This document shows, piece after piece, positions 1-8,263 of a stretch of 43,930 bases of DNA (position 1 is its first letter; each line of letters begins with the position of its first letter). The DNA comes from Planococcus sp. ISL-110 (lineage in GTDB: Bacteria > Bacillota > Bacilli > Bacillales_A > Planococcaceae): assembly GCF_018613575.1 (NCBI RefSeq), contig NZ_JAGGPX010000026.1:1-43930 (forward strand), given 5' to 3'. The position numbers and the translations under genes are program-made. The notes under the pieces are model-generated. The model worked only from the letters and a program-made list of their open reading frames with translations, ran no database searches and was not told the DNA's origin.

Positions 1-29
1 GAATAAGGAAAAGTTTTTAATAAAAAAGC

Positions 30-57
30 TTGCAAAAACCTGTGAGATTGGTATAAT
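30..57 (+). promoter_or_regulatory. Promoter upstream of 5S rRNA
   Basis: A -35 box TTGCAA (30-35) and a perfect -10 box TATAAT (52-57) are separated by 16 bp. The sequence just after the -10 box (AAATCTTGTC) is nearly the same as after the promoter of the second tRNA-Leu at 3416-3444, which suggests a shared stable-RNA promoter type. It would start transcription shortly before the 5S gene. Confidence 0.65.
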
Positions 58-84
58 AAATCTTGTCTTTCAAAATAAAATTAG

Positions 85-200
<116 letters not shown>

Positions 201-211
201 TGATCAACTAT

Positions 212-286
212 TCCGAAGTAGCTCAGTGGTAGAGCACCGCACTGTTAATGCGATGGTCGTAGGTTCGAGTCCTACCTTCGGAGCCA
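212..286 (+). tRNA. tRNA-Asn (GTT)
   Basis: 75-nt cloverleaf with acceptor TCCGAAG/CTTCGGA, anticodon loop CTGTTAA (GTT) and encoded CCA. First tRNA of the cluster. Confidence 0.97.
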
Positions 287-291
287 ATTCT

Positions 292-381
292 GGAGAGCTG
301 TCCGAGTGGCCGAAGGAGCATGATTGGAAATCATGTAGGCGGGCAACCGTCTCAAGGGTTCGAATCCCTTGCTCTCCGCCA
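292..381 (+). tRNA. tRNA-Ser (GGA)
   Basis: 90-nt class II tRNA with a long variable arm, acceptor GGAGAGC/GCTCTCC, anticodon GGA and encoded CCA. Confidence 0.97.
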
Positions 382-404
382 GTAGATAAGTTTCCAAAAC
401 ATAT

Positions 405-479
405 GGCCCCTTGGTCAAGCGGTTAAGACACCGCCCTTTCACGGCGGTAACACGGGTTCGAATCCCGTAGGGGTCACCA
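405..479 (+). tRNA. tRNA-Glu (TTC)
   Basis: 75-nt cloverleaf, anticodon TTC in loop CTTTCAC, encoded CCA. Confidence 0.96.
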
Positions 480-486
480 ATTTCAT

Positions 487-562
487 GGAGGATTAGCTCA
501 GCTGGGAGAGCATCTGCCTTACAAGCAGAGGGTCGGCGGTTCGATCCCGTCATCCTCCACCA
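487..562 (+). tRNA. tRNA-Val (TAC)
   Basis: 76-nt cloverleaf with acceptor GGAGGAT/ATCCTCC, anticodon loop CTTACAA (TAC) and encoded CCA. Confidence 0.97.
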
Positions 563-635
563 ATTTACTCTTACACAATGAAAAATGTGCATTCACGAAA
601 ATGCAAGTCTAGTTGGTAGGGTTTAATAATATTAT

Positions 636-713
<78 letters not shown>

Positions 714-715
714 AT

Positions 716-791
716 GGTCCCGTGGTGTAGCGGTTAACATGCCTGCCTGTCACGCAGGAGATCGCCGGTTCGATCCCGGTCGGGACCGCCA
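716..791 (+). tRNA. tRNA-Asp (GTC)
   Basis: 76-nt cloverleaf, acceptor GGTCCCG/CGGGACC, anticodon GTC, encoded CCA. Starts only 3 nt after the previous tRNA. Confidence 0.97.
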
Positions 792-808
792 TTTTTATGT
801 AACAAAGT

Positions 809-884
809 GGGTCAGTAGCTCAGTCGGTAGAGCATTAGATTGAAGCTCTAAGTGTCGGCGGTTCGATTCCGTCCTGACCCACCA
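809..884 (+). tRNA. tRNA-Phe (GAA)
   Basis: 76-nt cloverleaf, acceptor GGGTCAG/CTGACCC, anticodon GAA, encoded CCA. Confidence 0.97.
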
Positions 885-909
885 TTTTTTATGAAATGAA
901 AATCTCCAT

Positions 910-985
<76 letters not shown>

Positions 986-992
986 TTTTTAC

Positions 993-1076
993 GGTGGGGT
1001 AGCGAAGTGGCTAAACGCGGCGGACTGTAAATCCGCTCCTTCGGGTTCGGCAGTTCGAATCTGCCCCCCACCACCA
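993..1076 (+). tRNA. tRNA-Tyr (GTA)
   Basis: 84-nt class II tRNA with long variable arm, acceptor GGTGGGG/CCCCACC, anticodon GTA, encoded CCA. Confidence 0.96.
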
Positions 1077-1082
1077 GTTTTT

Positions 1083-1156
1083 AGGGGCATAGTTTAACGG
1101 TAGAACAGAGGTCTCCAACACCTCCGATGTGGGTTCGATTCCTACTGCCCCTGCCA
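1083..1156 (+). tRNA. tRNA-Trp (CCA)
   Basis: 74-nt cloverleaf, acceptor AGGGGCA/TGCCCCT, anticodon CCA, discriminator G, encoded 3' CCA. Confidence 0.96.
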
Positions 1157-1174
1157 TTTTTAAAATTTTATGAT

Positions 1175-1251
1175 GGCGGTCGTGGCGAAGTGGTTAACGC
1201 ACCGGATTGTGATTCCGGCACCCGGGGGTTCAATTCCCCTCGTCCGCCCCA
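1175..1251 (+). tRNA. tRNA-His (GTG), copy 1
   Basis: 77 nt counting the extra 5' G (G-1) opposite discriminator C73, as expected for tRNA-His. Anticodon GTG, encoded CCA. Differs from copy 2 by one base in the visible sequence (CACCCGG against CACTCGG after the anticodon stem). Confidence 0.96.
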
Positions 1252-1292
1252 ATTTTTATTTCATTTGAGTTGTACTTATAAAATAGTAAAGT

Positions 1293-1369
1293 GGCGGTCG
1301 TGGCGAAGTGGTTAACGCACCGGATTGTGATTCCGGCACTCGGGGGTTCAATTCCCCTCGTCCGCCCCA
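1293..1369 (+). tRNA. tRNA-His (GTG), copy 2
   Basis: Tandem near-identical copy of the preceding tRNA-His, separated by a 41-nt AT-rich spacer. Anticodon GTG, encoded CCA. Confidence 0.96.
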
Positions 1370-1378
1370 TCTTATTAG

Positions 1379-1450
1379 TGGGGTATAGCCAAGCGGTAAG
1401 GCAACGGGTTTTGATCCCGTCATGCCCTGGTTCGAATCCAGGTACCCCAG
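1379..1450 (+). tRNA. tRNA-Gln (TTG)
   Basis: 72 nt without CCA. Acceptor TGGGGTA/TACCCCA with discriminator G; anticodon loop TTTTGAT gives TTG. The 3' CCA is not encoded (CTT follows), so it must be added after transcription. Confidence 0.95.
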
Positions 1451-1457
1451 CTTTGTT

Positions 1458-1532
1458 GCGGAAGTAGTTCAGTGGTAGAACGCCACCTTGCCAAGGTGGA
1501 GGTCGCGAGTTCGAACCTCGTCTTCCGCTCCA
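1458..1532 (+). tRNA. tRNA-Gly (GCC)
   Basis: 75-nt cloverleaf, acceptor GCGGAAG/CTTCCGC, anticodon GCC, encoded CCA. Confidence 0.97.
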
Positions 1533-1538
1533 ATATTT

Positions 1539-1612
1539 GGCGGCATAGCCAAGCGGTAAGGCATGGGTCTGCAACACCCTTATCACCGGTTCGAGTCCGG
1601 TTGCCGCCTCCA
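1539..1612 (+). tRNA. tRNA-Cys (GCA)
   Basis: 74-nt cloverleaf, acceptor GGCGGCA/TGCCGCC, anticodon GCA, encoded CCA. Confidence 0.97.
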
Positions 1613-1621
1613 TAATATGTT

Positions 1622-1705
1622 GCCGGCGTGGCGGAATTGGCAGACGCGCGGGACTCAAAATCCCGTTCCTTCACGGGAGTGTCGGTTCGACCCCGACCGC
1701 CGGTA
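1622..1705 (+). tRNA. tRNA-Leu (CAA), copy 1
   Basis: 84-nt class II tRNA, acceptor GCCGGCG/CGCCGGT, anticodon CAA, long variable arm. CCA is not encoded (TCA follows the discriminator A). Last tRNA of the cluster; differs by one base in the variable arm from the copy at 3471. Confidence 0.95.
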
Positions 1706-1730
1706 TCATCAAAGGGCCTGCCTGCCCTTT

Positions 1731-1776
1731 TAAAACCCCTTAATTGTGAGTAATCACAGTTAAGGGGTTTTTTTGT
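1731..1776 (+). terminator. Intrinsic terminator of 5S-tRNA cluster
   Basis: Stem AACCCCTTAA.TGTGA / TCACA.TTAAGGGGTT followed by a run of eight T. It ends the transcription unit directly after the first tRNA-Leu. Confidence 0.9.
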
Positions 1777-1918
1777 TATTTCCTGGAGTTATCCAATGAG
1801 TTAGTTTGAAGATTCTGTTTTGAAAATATCTTTTAAGTTCAGTATATAGCTGTATTATAATTATATAAATTATCACACGTGTTGATTAACCAGAATCATC
1901 CAAATCAAGACAAAAAGA

Positions 1919-1972
1919 GACACCTTTCTTCTAGACTGTAAGTGCGAACCAACAACTACAGGAAGAGGTGTC
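1919..1972 (+). promoter_or_regulatory. Hairpin over the transposase ribosome binding site
   Basis: GACACCT (1919-1925) pairs perfectly with AGGTGTC (1966-1972), extended through a small bulge by CTTC (1928-1931) with GAAG (1962-1965). The 3' arm contains the transposase Shine-Dalgarno AAGAGG. RNA entering from an outside promoter would fold and hide the start site, like the read-through protection described for IS10 and IS50. Confidence 0.5.
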
Positions 1973-1976
1973 CCTT

Positions 1977-3114
1977 ATGAAACAGAATACCATGTTCCCG
2001 AACTTGATTCAAAAGTTTATTACAGACGAAGAAGTGGCCACGCTCACGGAGCTGATTGGCTATGAAGACACCACCCGGAAGCTCACTGTCGGCAAGTTGA
2101 TTGAATACCTGGTGACCGCAGCGGCGTCCGAATGGAAGGGCTATCGTCATTGCGGCGACGTCGGAACTTCCGCGGGGCTGGCCGATGTCGACCACTCGAC
2201 GATCTCCAAAAAGATGAAGGAACTCGACTACCAGTTGATGAAAAAAGCCTTCGCCTTGGTCGTAGGTAAATGCAACCGGGCGACAAGGTGCGCACTCAAA
2301 ATTCCAAACCGGCTTCTCCTGGTAGATTCCACAACGATTACCGTAGGGAAAAACCGGCTCCCTTGGTCGCATTATCACGGCGAACGGTCGGGCATCAAGC
2401 TTCATGTCAGCTATACACCTGAAACCAATATGCCGCTAGACGTAGTTGAAACTACCGGTCTCGTACACGGTGGACCGGTCGGCGAACGCTTGGCCGACCG
2501 CCGGTTTATCCTGGTACAGGACCGGGCATATTTCAATATCAAACACATTGACCGGTTCGTATCGGATTACCAGGATTTTGTCATCCGAGTGAAAGAAAGT
2601 ATCGAACTGTCGACCGTCAAATCGCTCCAGCGTCTGCCGGAGAAAGTGTCCAACGTCACCCGCGACTTCACCTGCCGGCTCGGAACGCCACAATCGCGCT
2701 CAACGAAACGGCCCCGCATGGTCTTTTTCACGGACCATGAAGGGCGTGAGATCCGGGGTCGTCACCAATCTTCTCAACCTGTCAGCTGAGGCCATCGCCC
2801 GAATCTACAAAGCACGTTGGGGCATCGAATCCTTTTTCCGCTGGATCAAACAGAACTTGAACGTGCCGAAGTTATTTGGCCAAATGCCCAATGCCGTCTA
2901 CAACCAACTGTTTGCGGCCTTGATCGCGTATGTGTTGATCCAGTGGCTCTATCAAAAGACGAAATTGGCCATCCGGCTGCCGGCTTTGTCGCTTGTGGCT
3001 TTTCAGCGCACGCTGTTGACTGTTACACTGCCGCTAGTTTGGCTGGATGCTCTGACAACATCTCTGCACGAGTACTTTGCGCTCAGCAGGAGCAGTCTGT
3101 CATTTATTGGTTAA
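1977..3114 (+). pseudogene. IS4-family transposase, frameshifted
   Basis: DDE transposase of the IS4 family, broken by a +1 frameshift. The first part (1977-2789, in frame with a GTG at 1968) carries the first two catalytic aspartates in LLVDSTTITV and ILVQDRAYF. The second part (readable to the stop at 3112-3114) carries the Y-R-E-K signature YKARWGIESFFRWIK. Reading passes from one frame to the other at a run of four G (2755-2758) where three are expected: after HEGREIR the sequence should continue VVTNLLNLS. ATG 1977 is chosen over GTG 1968 because AAGAGG lies 8 nt before it. All catalytic residues survive, so only the frameshift seems to inactivate it, unless programmed slippage restores it. 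Confidence 0.88.
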
Positions 3115-3135
3115 TCAACACGCGTGATAAATTAT

Positions 3136-3415
3136 TATATTTCAGTTAATAGGATATTTTACAAAAAAATAGGGTGGAAAATATCGTCAGTTCTAAGATA
3201 AATGTGTCTAGCAATTGAATGAAGCTGTTTTGATTTTTTATGTCTTCCTAAATGAGGCAGCCTCTTCAAGCTTAGTGTTTACTAGGAACAGCTTTAACCA
3301 TGCCGGTCTCTTGGCATCTTTGGACGCTGTTTTTTCGGTTCTTTTTATGAATATTTTGCAGAATAAACGGATAAATAGATATGTTGGGTAATGTGTTTAA
3401 TATATTAATAAAGTA
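3136..3415. other. AT-rich intergenic stretch between IS and tRNA-Leu
   Basis: No convincing gene, RNA or terminator is visible here. The sequence is AT-rich and leads into the promoter of the second tRNA-Leu. Confidence 0.6.
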
Positions 3416-3444
3416 TTGGCGAGTGAAATGAAATATGATATAAT
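3416..3444 (+). promoter_or_regulatory. Promoter of second tRNA-Leu
   Basis: TTGGCG (3416-3421), a 17-bp spacer and a perfect TATAAT (3439-3444). It is followed by AAATCTTGTC, as in the 5S promoter. Transcription would start about 20 nt before the tRNA. Confidence 0.75.
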
Positions 3445-3470
3445 AAATCTTGTCCGCTAAATCAATACTT

Positions 3471-3554
3471 GCCGGCGTGGCGGAATTGGCAGACGCGCGG
3501 GACTCAAAATCCCGTTCCTTCACCGGAGTGTCGGTTCGACCCCGACCGCCGGTA
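3471..3554 (+). tRNA. tRNA-Leu (CAA), copy 2
   Basis: 84-nt near-identical copy of the tRNA-Leu at 1622 (one base different in the variable arm: TTCACCGG against TTCACGGG). No encoded CCA. It is a monocistronic unit with its own promoter and terminator. Confidence 0.95.
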
Positions 3555-3574
3555 TACTTAATACGATAGAATCA

Positions 3575-3606
3575 AGGTCCTGACTTAAATGTCAGGGCCT
3601 TTTTTC
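3575..3606 (+). terminator. Terminator after tRNA-Leu copy 2
   Basis: Stem AGGTCCTGAC / GTCAGGGCCT (one G-T pair) with loop TTAAAT, then a T run. Confidence 0.9.
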
Positions 3607-3783
3607 TTTGGTTTACTACCGATAAACTTATGTCAGGCAACTGATGATTTTTAAAATGGAAGGTCAATATTGGCAATTATACTTCAATCTGATTCATCGT
3701 AATTTACTATGTATAAAGTGTTATACTAGTCTGAATAATAAGCGAATGAAATATCATTCCAACAGTTGAAAAGAGGGACAGAC

Positions 3784-6459
3784 ATGAAGCAAAGAAATTG
3801 GTATGGCGTGGATACGGCTGACCTGCCGAGCCTTCTCGAAACAGACGCAGATAGCGGCTTGAGCGAAGAAGAGGCAGCGAAACGGCAGGCGGAATTTGGT
3901 CCGAATGAGCTGCCGGAAACAAAGAAAGACCCGGCACTTATCAAGTTTTTCAAGCATTTTAACGATGTGCTAATCTACGTGTTGCTGGCGGCAGCTGTCA
4001 TCACTTTATTTTTAGGGCATTACATCGATACAGCGGTGATTTTGATGGTGGTTGTCATCAATGCGATTATCGGCTATATCCAACAAAGCAAAGCGGAAAA
4101 GGCATTGGACAGCATCCGGAAAATGTTGTCATTGAAAGCGACAACGATTCGGAGTTCAGTTAGGAAAGAAGTGCCATCAACCGAATTGGTACCTGGAGAT
4201 ATTGCCGTGCTTGCGGCGGGTGACAGGATTCCTGCTGATATTCGGATTCTGGAAGCGGACAATTTGAACGTGGAGGAATCGTCACTGACAGGCGAATCGA
4301 CAGCGGTCGAAAAAAATTCGGCAGTGCTGCCGGATGATACAGGTTTGGGTGACCGTCTGAATATGCTGTTTGCAGGGACGACGATTGCTTCTGGTTCAGG
4401 AACGGGTATTGTTGTTGCGATCGGAGCGGATACCGAGCTTGGTAAAATCAGCTCTTCAATGGAAGAAGTCGATCAGCTGCAGACACCGCTGTTAAAACAG
4501 ACGGCGGCTTTTGGAAAAGTGATTTCCTTGGTCATTGTCATCAGTGCAGCTACGATGTTTGGCATCGGTTACCTGTTCCATGATTACGAAACAGCCGAGT
4601 TACTGCTGGCGATTATCGGATTGACTGTGGCGGCGATTCCTGAAGGCTTGCCGGCTGTACTGTCCATCATCCTGGCGCTTGGCGTACAGCGCATGGCAGG
4701 AAAAAATGCCATCGTCCGAAACCTGCCATCGGTTGAGACGTTAGGAGCGGTAACGGTAATTTGTTCAGATAAAACTGGGACTTTGACAAAAAACGAAATG
4801 ACTGTTACTTCCATAATGCTGAACGGGTATGAGTTTAAAATTACCGGAACCGGCTATTCACCTGTAGGAGCGATTCTGAAAGGCGAAGAACCAGCAAGAT
4901 TTGAAGATCATCCGGATTTACAGGAATTTCTGACAGTCGTTAAAACGGTCAATGAAGCGTATTTAAGATGTGATGAAAAAGAGAATTGGGTCATCAGTGG
5001 GGATGCGACAGAAGGCTGTCTTATCACGGTCGCCGAAAAAGCGGGGGATGCCGTAGAGCGGCTTCCAATCCTGTCGAAAATCCCTTTTGATTCGAGCTAT
5101 AAGTATATGGCGGCATTAGTCGAAAGGGACGGCAGCAAATGGATTTATGTAAAAGGTGCACCTGAGCGTTTATTGAAAATGGCCGATTTGGAATCTTCTG
5201 ACGGGGAAGGGGCAGGCTGGCATAAAAAGATGTCGGAGCATGCGAACAACGGTGAGCGGCTGATCGGGGCTGCAGCTAAAAAAGTCTCTTCTTCCACTCT
5301 TTCCATTGACCATGAAGACATGGAGTCTGGATTCAGGCTGATCGGGCTGGCAGGAATCATCGATCCCCCGAGGGAAGAAGTTATTGAAGCGATTCAGCAA
5401 TGCCGTACAGCTGGAATCATTGTGAAAATGATTACTGGTGACCATAAGGATACAGCGGTCGCCATCGGGGCTCAGATGGGCATAGGAGACGGCGAACGGG
5501 TACTTGAAGGCAAAGAACTTGACCGAATGGACGACCAGCAATTGACGCAGGCTGTGTTGGAATATGATGTCTTTGCGCGCACAAGTCCGAACAATAAGCT
5601 GCAGCTGGTTAAAGCATTGCAGGCAGAGCAGCATATTTGTGCCATGACCGGGGATGGCGTAAACGATGCACCTGCATTAAAACGGGCGGATATTGGCGTG
5701 GCTATGGGCATAAAAGGGACAGAAGTATCCAAAGAAGCAGCCGGAATGATACTGGTTGACGATAACTTCAGTACGATTGTCAACGCAGTGAAAGAAGGCA
5801 GGCGCGTCTACGATAACCTGAAAAAGACCATCCTGTTCATTTTGCCGACGAATGTATCGGAAGGCGCCTTGATCTTTGTAAGTATTTTGTTCGGGACCGC
5901 CTTGCCTTTGACGGCGGTGCAGATCCTTTGGGTGAATATGATTTCCGCCGTCACCATCTCCCTGGCGATTGCCTTTGAAAAATTAGAACCGGGTGCCATG
6001 AAGCGGCCACCGAGAAAACCGAATGCCAAATTGCTGAGCCCCTATTACATTTTCCGGGTCGCTTTTGTTTCATTTGTCATCTGTGGTGGAATCCTATTAA
6101 TGAATATGCTATTAGCCGACCAGCAGGTGGATCCGGCTATCATCAATACGATGACACTGCAGGCATTGGTGATGTCGCAATTGATGTATTTGTTCAATTG
6201 CCGAAGCGAGACCGAATTTGCATTAGACCGGAATTTTTTCTCAAATAAAGTTGCATTTTTGGTATCGGGTATTTTGGTTGCTGTGCAGCTGGCGGTGACC
6301 TATGTGCCATTCATGAATTTCCTGCTTGGAACAGTTCCATTGGAAGCGCAGGATTGGTTATGGCCGATTGTGATCGGGGTTTCAGTGTTTATCATTGTGG
6401 AACTGGAGAAATGGATTGTCCGTCTGTACAGCAAGTCCAGCCAGAGCTCTAATAACTGA
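3784..6459 (+). CDS. P-type cation-transporting ATPase (P2 type)
   Basis: ATP-driven cation pump of the plasma membrane, 891 aa, the usual length for bacterial P2-type pumps such as B. subtilis YloB. Visible in order: N-terminal cation-ATPase domain; M1-M2 at about 55-100; actuator motif TGES near 166; M4 motif PEGLP near 286; phosphorylated Asp in DKTGTLT at about 329; nucleotide domain; hinge TGDGVNDAP near 621; six C-terminal membrane segments. M5 keeps N-V-S-E (690-693), but M6 reads WVNMISAVT, with Ala (722) where Ca2+ pumps have the ion-binding Asp. The transported ion is therefore uncertain. ATG 3784 is preferred to the in-frame TTG at 3766 because GAGGG lies just before it. Stands alone, followed by a VOC gene 42 bp on. 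Confidence 0.92.
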   Translation: MKQRNWYGVDTADLPSLLETDADSGLSEEEAAKRQAEFGPNELPETKKDPALIKFFKHFNDVLIYVLLAAAVITLFLGHYIDTAVILMVVVINAIIGYIQQSKAEKALDSIRKMLSLKATTIRSSVRKEVPSTELVPGDIAVLAAGDRIPADIRILEADNLNVEESSLTGESTAVEKNSAVLPDDTGLGDRLNMLFAGTTIASGSGTGIVVAIGADTELGKISSSMEEVDQLQTPLLKQTAAFGKVISLVIVISAATMFGIGYLFHDYETAELLLAIIGLTVAAIPEGLPAVLSIILALGVQRMAGKNAIVRNLPSVETLGAVTVICSDKTGTLTKNEMTVTSIMLNGYEFKITGTGYSPVGAILKGEEPARFEDHPDLQEFLTVVKTVNEAYLRCDEKENWVISGDATEGCLITVAEKAGDAVERLPILSKIPFDSSYKYMAALVERDGSKWIYVKGAPERLLKMADLESSDGEGAGWHKKMSEHANNGERLIGAAAKKVSSSTLSIDHEDMESGFRLIGLAGIIDPPREEVIEAIQQCRTAGIIVKMITGDHKDTAVAIGAQMGIGDGERVLEGKELDRMDDQQLTQAVLEYDVFARTSPNNKLQLVKALQAEQHICAMTGDGVNDAPALKRADIGVAMGIKGTEVSKEAAGMILVDDNFSTIVNAVKEGRRVYDNLKKTILFILPTNVSEGALIFVSILFGTALPLTAVQILWVNMISAVTISLAIAFEKLEPGAMKRPPRKPNAKLLSPYYIFRVAFVSFVICGGILLMNMLLADQQVDPAIINTMTLQALVMSQLMYLFNCRSETEFALDRNFFSNKVAFLVSGILVAVQLAVTYVPFMNFLLGTVPLEAQDWLWPIVIGVSVFIIVELEKWIVRLYSKSSQSSNN

Positions 6460-6501
6460 TACATAGCCACTGCAGTTAGTTAGAGAAAGAAGGGGAATGG
6501 T

Positions 6502-7002
6502 ATGGATACCAAACTTCAAAAAATCACAGTGAATTTTTGGTTTGACATGAATGCCGAAGAAGCCGTGGAGTTCTATACATCAGTCTTTAAAAACTCGAAA
6601 GTAATGCGCACGACGTATTATAGCGGTGCTGGCAAGGAAATAAATGGCATCGATGCGGGGAAAGTCATGACGATCGAATTCCAGATTGAAGGCCAGGATT
6701 TTTTGGCCCTGAACGGCGGTCCCGCGTTTCAGTATAACGAAGCGATTTCGTTCATCATCAATTGTGAGTCTCAGGAAGAAGTGGATTATTACTGGAATAA
6801 ACTTACCGAAGGCGGCGACGAGAAGGCGCAGGTTTGTGGCTGGCTGAAGGACCGTTTCGGCATTTCTTGGCAAGTGGTGCCAGTCGAATTGAATGACATG
6901 CTGGTCGATGCGGAAACGGAAAAAATGGAGCGGGTGACAAATGCGCTGCTGCAAATGAAGAAGTTGGATTTGAATGCGTTGCGGCAGGCATACGAAGGAT
7001 GA
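6502..7002 (+). CDS. VOC/PhnB-like glyoxalase-fold protein
   Basis: A 166-aa protein resembling the PhnB-like '3-demethylubiquinone-9 3-methyltransferase' domain family of the vicinal oxygen chelate superfamily. The start ITVNFWFDMNAEEAVEFYTSVF, the middle MTIEFQIEGQDFLALNGG and the ending CGWLKDRFGISWQVVP are typical. The family name is historical; no methyltransferase role is implied, and the real substrate is unknown. The start is supported by AAGGGG before the ATG. Cytoplasmic, no membrane segments. A strong terminator follows, so it may be co-transcribed with the upstream ATPase. Confidence 0.85.
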   Translation: MDTKLQKITVNFWFDMNAEEAVEFYTSVFKNSKVMRTTYYSGAGKEINGIDAGKVMTIEFQIEGQDFLALNGGPAFQYNEAISFIINCESQEEVDYYWNKLTEGGDEKAQVCGWLKDRFGISWQVVPVELNDMLVDAETEKMERVTNALLQMKKLDLNALRQAYEG

Positions 7003-7023
7003 CACCGGAACGCAGTGGCTGTT

Positions 7024-7060
7024 CCTGCCTTATGATTTTCATAAGGCAGGATTTTTTTTT
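7024..7060 (+). terminator. Intrinsic terminator after VOC gene
   Basis: Near-perfect hairpin CCTGCCTTATGA / TCATAAGGCAGG followed by nine T. Confidence 0.93.
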
Positions 7061-7164
7061 GCATAAGAGATCTTGAAAAATTCAAAACGGAGCTTTTGAG
7101 TTTCATTCCGGAAATGTGTATGCTGAAATATAATCGGTGATTCTGAAGAATAAAGGAGAATTTG

Positions 7165-8244
7165 ATGAAACCTATACATAGTGATATTTTGGAGTTCAGA
7201 GGAAGCCATTACGATTTTGGATTCAGGCAAGGGGAGCTTTTAAAAGACAGCATTACCCTGGACAATCGAACAAAGCAATGGAAGGCGAAGCGGCCGAGGT
7301 TTGAAATAGACGTGCAGGATACGGAAGATGCTTACCGCAGGTTTGCGCCTGGAATCTGGGATGAGTTGGCCGGTCTGCAGGAAAGCCTCAAATTGCCGTT
7401 GGAAGACGTGCTGCGTGATTTCGGCGGTTACCGGATTGACGCTATGCCTTCCGGTTGTTCAATCGTTACCGGAACGGATTTTATGGTGCGGAACTATGAC
7501 TTTCATCCGCAGACCTATGAAGGACGCTTTAGCCTGTTTCAACCGGACGACCAGGGCTATGCCATCATTGGGCCGACTTCACGCATCACCGGCCGGATGG
7601 ACGGCATGAATGAGAAAGGGTTAGCCATGGGCTATAACTTCACGCATCGAAAAAAGCCCGGAGACGGTTTTGTCTGTTACCTGATCGGCCGTATCATCCT
7701 GGAAACCTGCGCCACCATCGAAGAAGCGGTAGCGCTGCTGAAGGAGATCCCTCATCGTGGGTCGTTCAGCTACATTGTGACCGACCCGAGCGGTGAAACA
7801 CGCATCATCGAAGCGAGCCCACGCTCAGTCGATGTTCGGATCAGCAATGTCTGCACCAACCACTTCGAAATCCATCAACATGAAAACCGCAATTATTTGA
7901 AGGATTCGTTTGACCGTCTGGAAGCCATCCATAATCAGAGAAGCCAGACAGAAGACGCACTTCAGGCGTTCCGTTTGTTCAACGACACGGACAAAGGCGT
8001 ATTCTCACAGCTGTATAAAAGCTGGGCAGGGACCATTCATACGTCTTTGTATTTGCCGAAGGAAAAGAGTGTCTGGTTCGCGCTTGGCGGAAATCAACAG
8101 CCGACCGTTTTTAATTTTGACAGTTGGCTGCAAGGGGACGATTTGGACGTTCAGAAAATACATGGAGCGGTGGATACAGACATCGGATTTGCCCATGTGG
8201 ACAAGCAGTTTTTATCCCAACACAAAAAAGGCGCCAGCATTTAA
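7165..8244 (+). CDS. C45-family Ntn-type hydrolase/acyltransferase, paralog 1
   Basis: A 359-aa protein of the peptidase C45 / acyl-CoA:6-APA acyltransferase-like group (Ntn-hydrolase fold, linear amide C-N hydrolases). Supporting segments are FRGSHYDFGFRQGELL at the N terminus, PSGCSIVTGTDFMVRNYD with candidate nucleophile Cys98, MDGMNEKGLAMGYNF, and IIEASPRSV...TNHF. Classical members self-cleave before the Cys; whether this one does cannot be seen, and no signal peptide is visible. ATG 7165 is chosen over TTG 7162 because of GGAG at 7155-7158. A convergent paralog lies at 8264-9310. Substrate unknown. Confidence 0.82.
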   Translation: MKPIHSDILEFRGSHYDFGFRQGELLKDSITLDNRTKQWKAKRPRFEIDVQDTEDAYRRFAPGIWDELAGLQESLKLPLEDVLRDFGGYRIDAMPSGCSIVTGTDFMVRNYDFHPQTYEGRFSLFQPDDQGYAIIGPTSRITGRMDGMNEKGLAMGYNFTHRKKPGDGFVCYLIGRIILETCATIEEAVALLKEIPHRGSFSYIVTDPSGETRIIEASPRSVDVRISNVCTNHFEIHQHENRNYLKDSFDRLEAIHNQRSQTEDALQAFRLFNDTDKGVFSQLYKSWAGTIHTSLYLPKEKSVWFALGGNQQPTVFNFDSWLQGDDLDVQKIHGAVDTDIGFAHVDKQFLSQHKKGASI

Positions 8245-8260
8245 GTTGTTGGCGCCTTTC
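8227..8260. terminator. Bidirectional terminator between convergent paralogs
   Basis: Stem AAGGCGCCA / TGGCGCCTT includes the stop codon of the plus-strand gene. T-rich tracts follow on both strands (six T on the minus strand). Confidence 0.88.
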
Positions 8261-8263
8261 GTT

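Larger units (their letters stand above)
1874..3126 (+). mobile_element. IS4-family insertion sequence with frameshifted transposase
   Basis: The 1253-bp element is bounded by 19-bp terminal inverted repeats, CACACGTGTTGATTAACCA at 1874-1892 and its complement at 3108-3126, with one mismatch at position 4. It is flanked by a perfect 9-bp direct repeat ATAAATTAT (1865-1873 and 3127-3135), read as the target-site duplication. One transposase gene fills it, interrupted by a frameshift. The element sits between the tRNA-cluster terminator and a second tRNA-Leu. The intact target duplication and near-perfect ends suggest a recent insertion. Confidence 0.9.
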
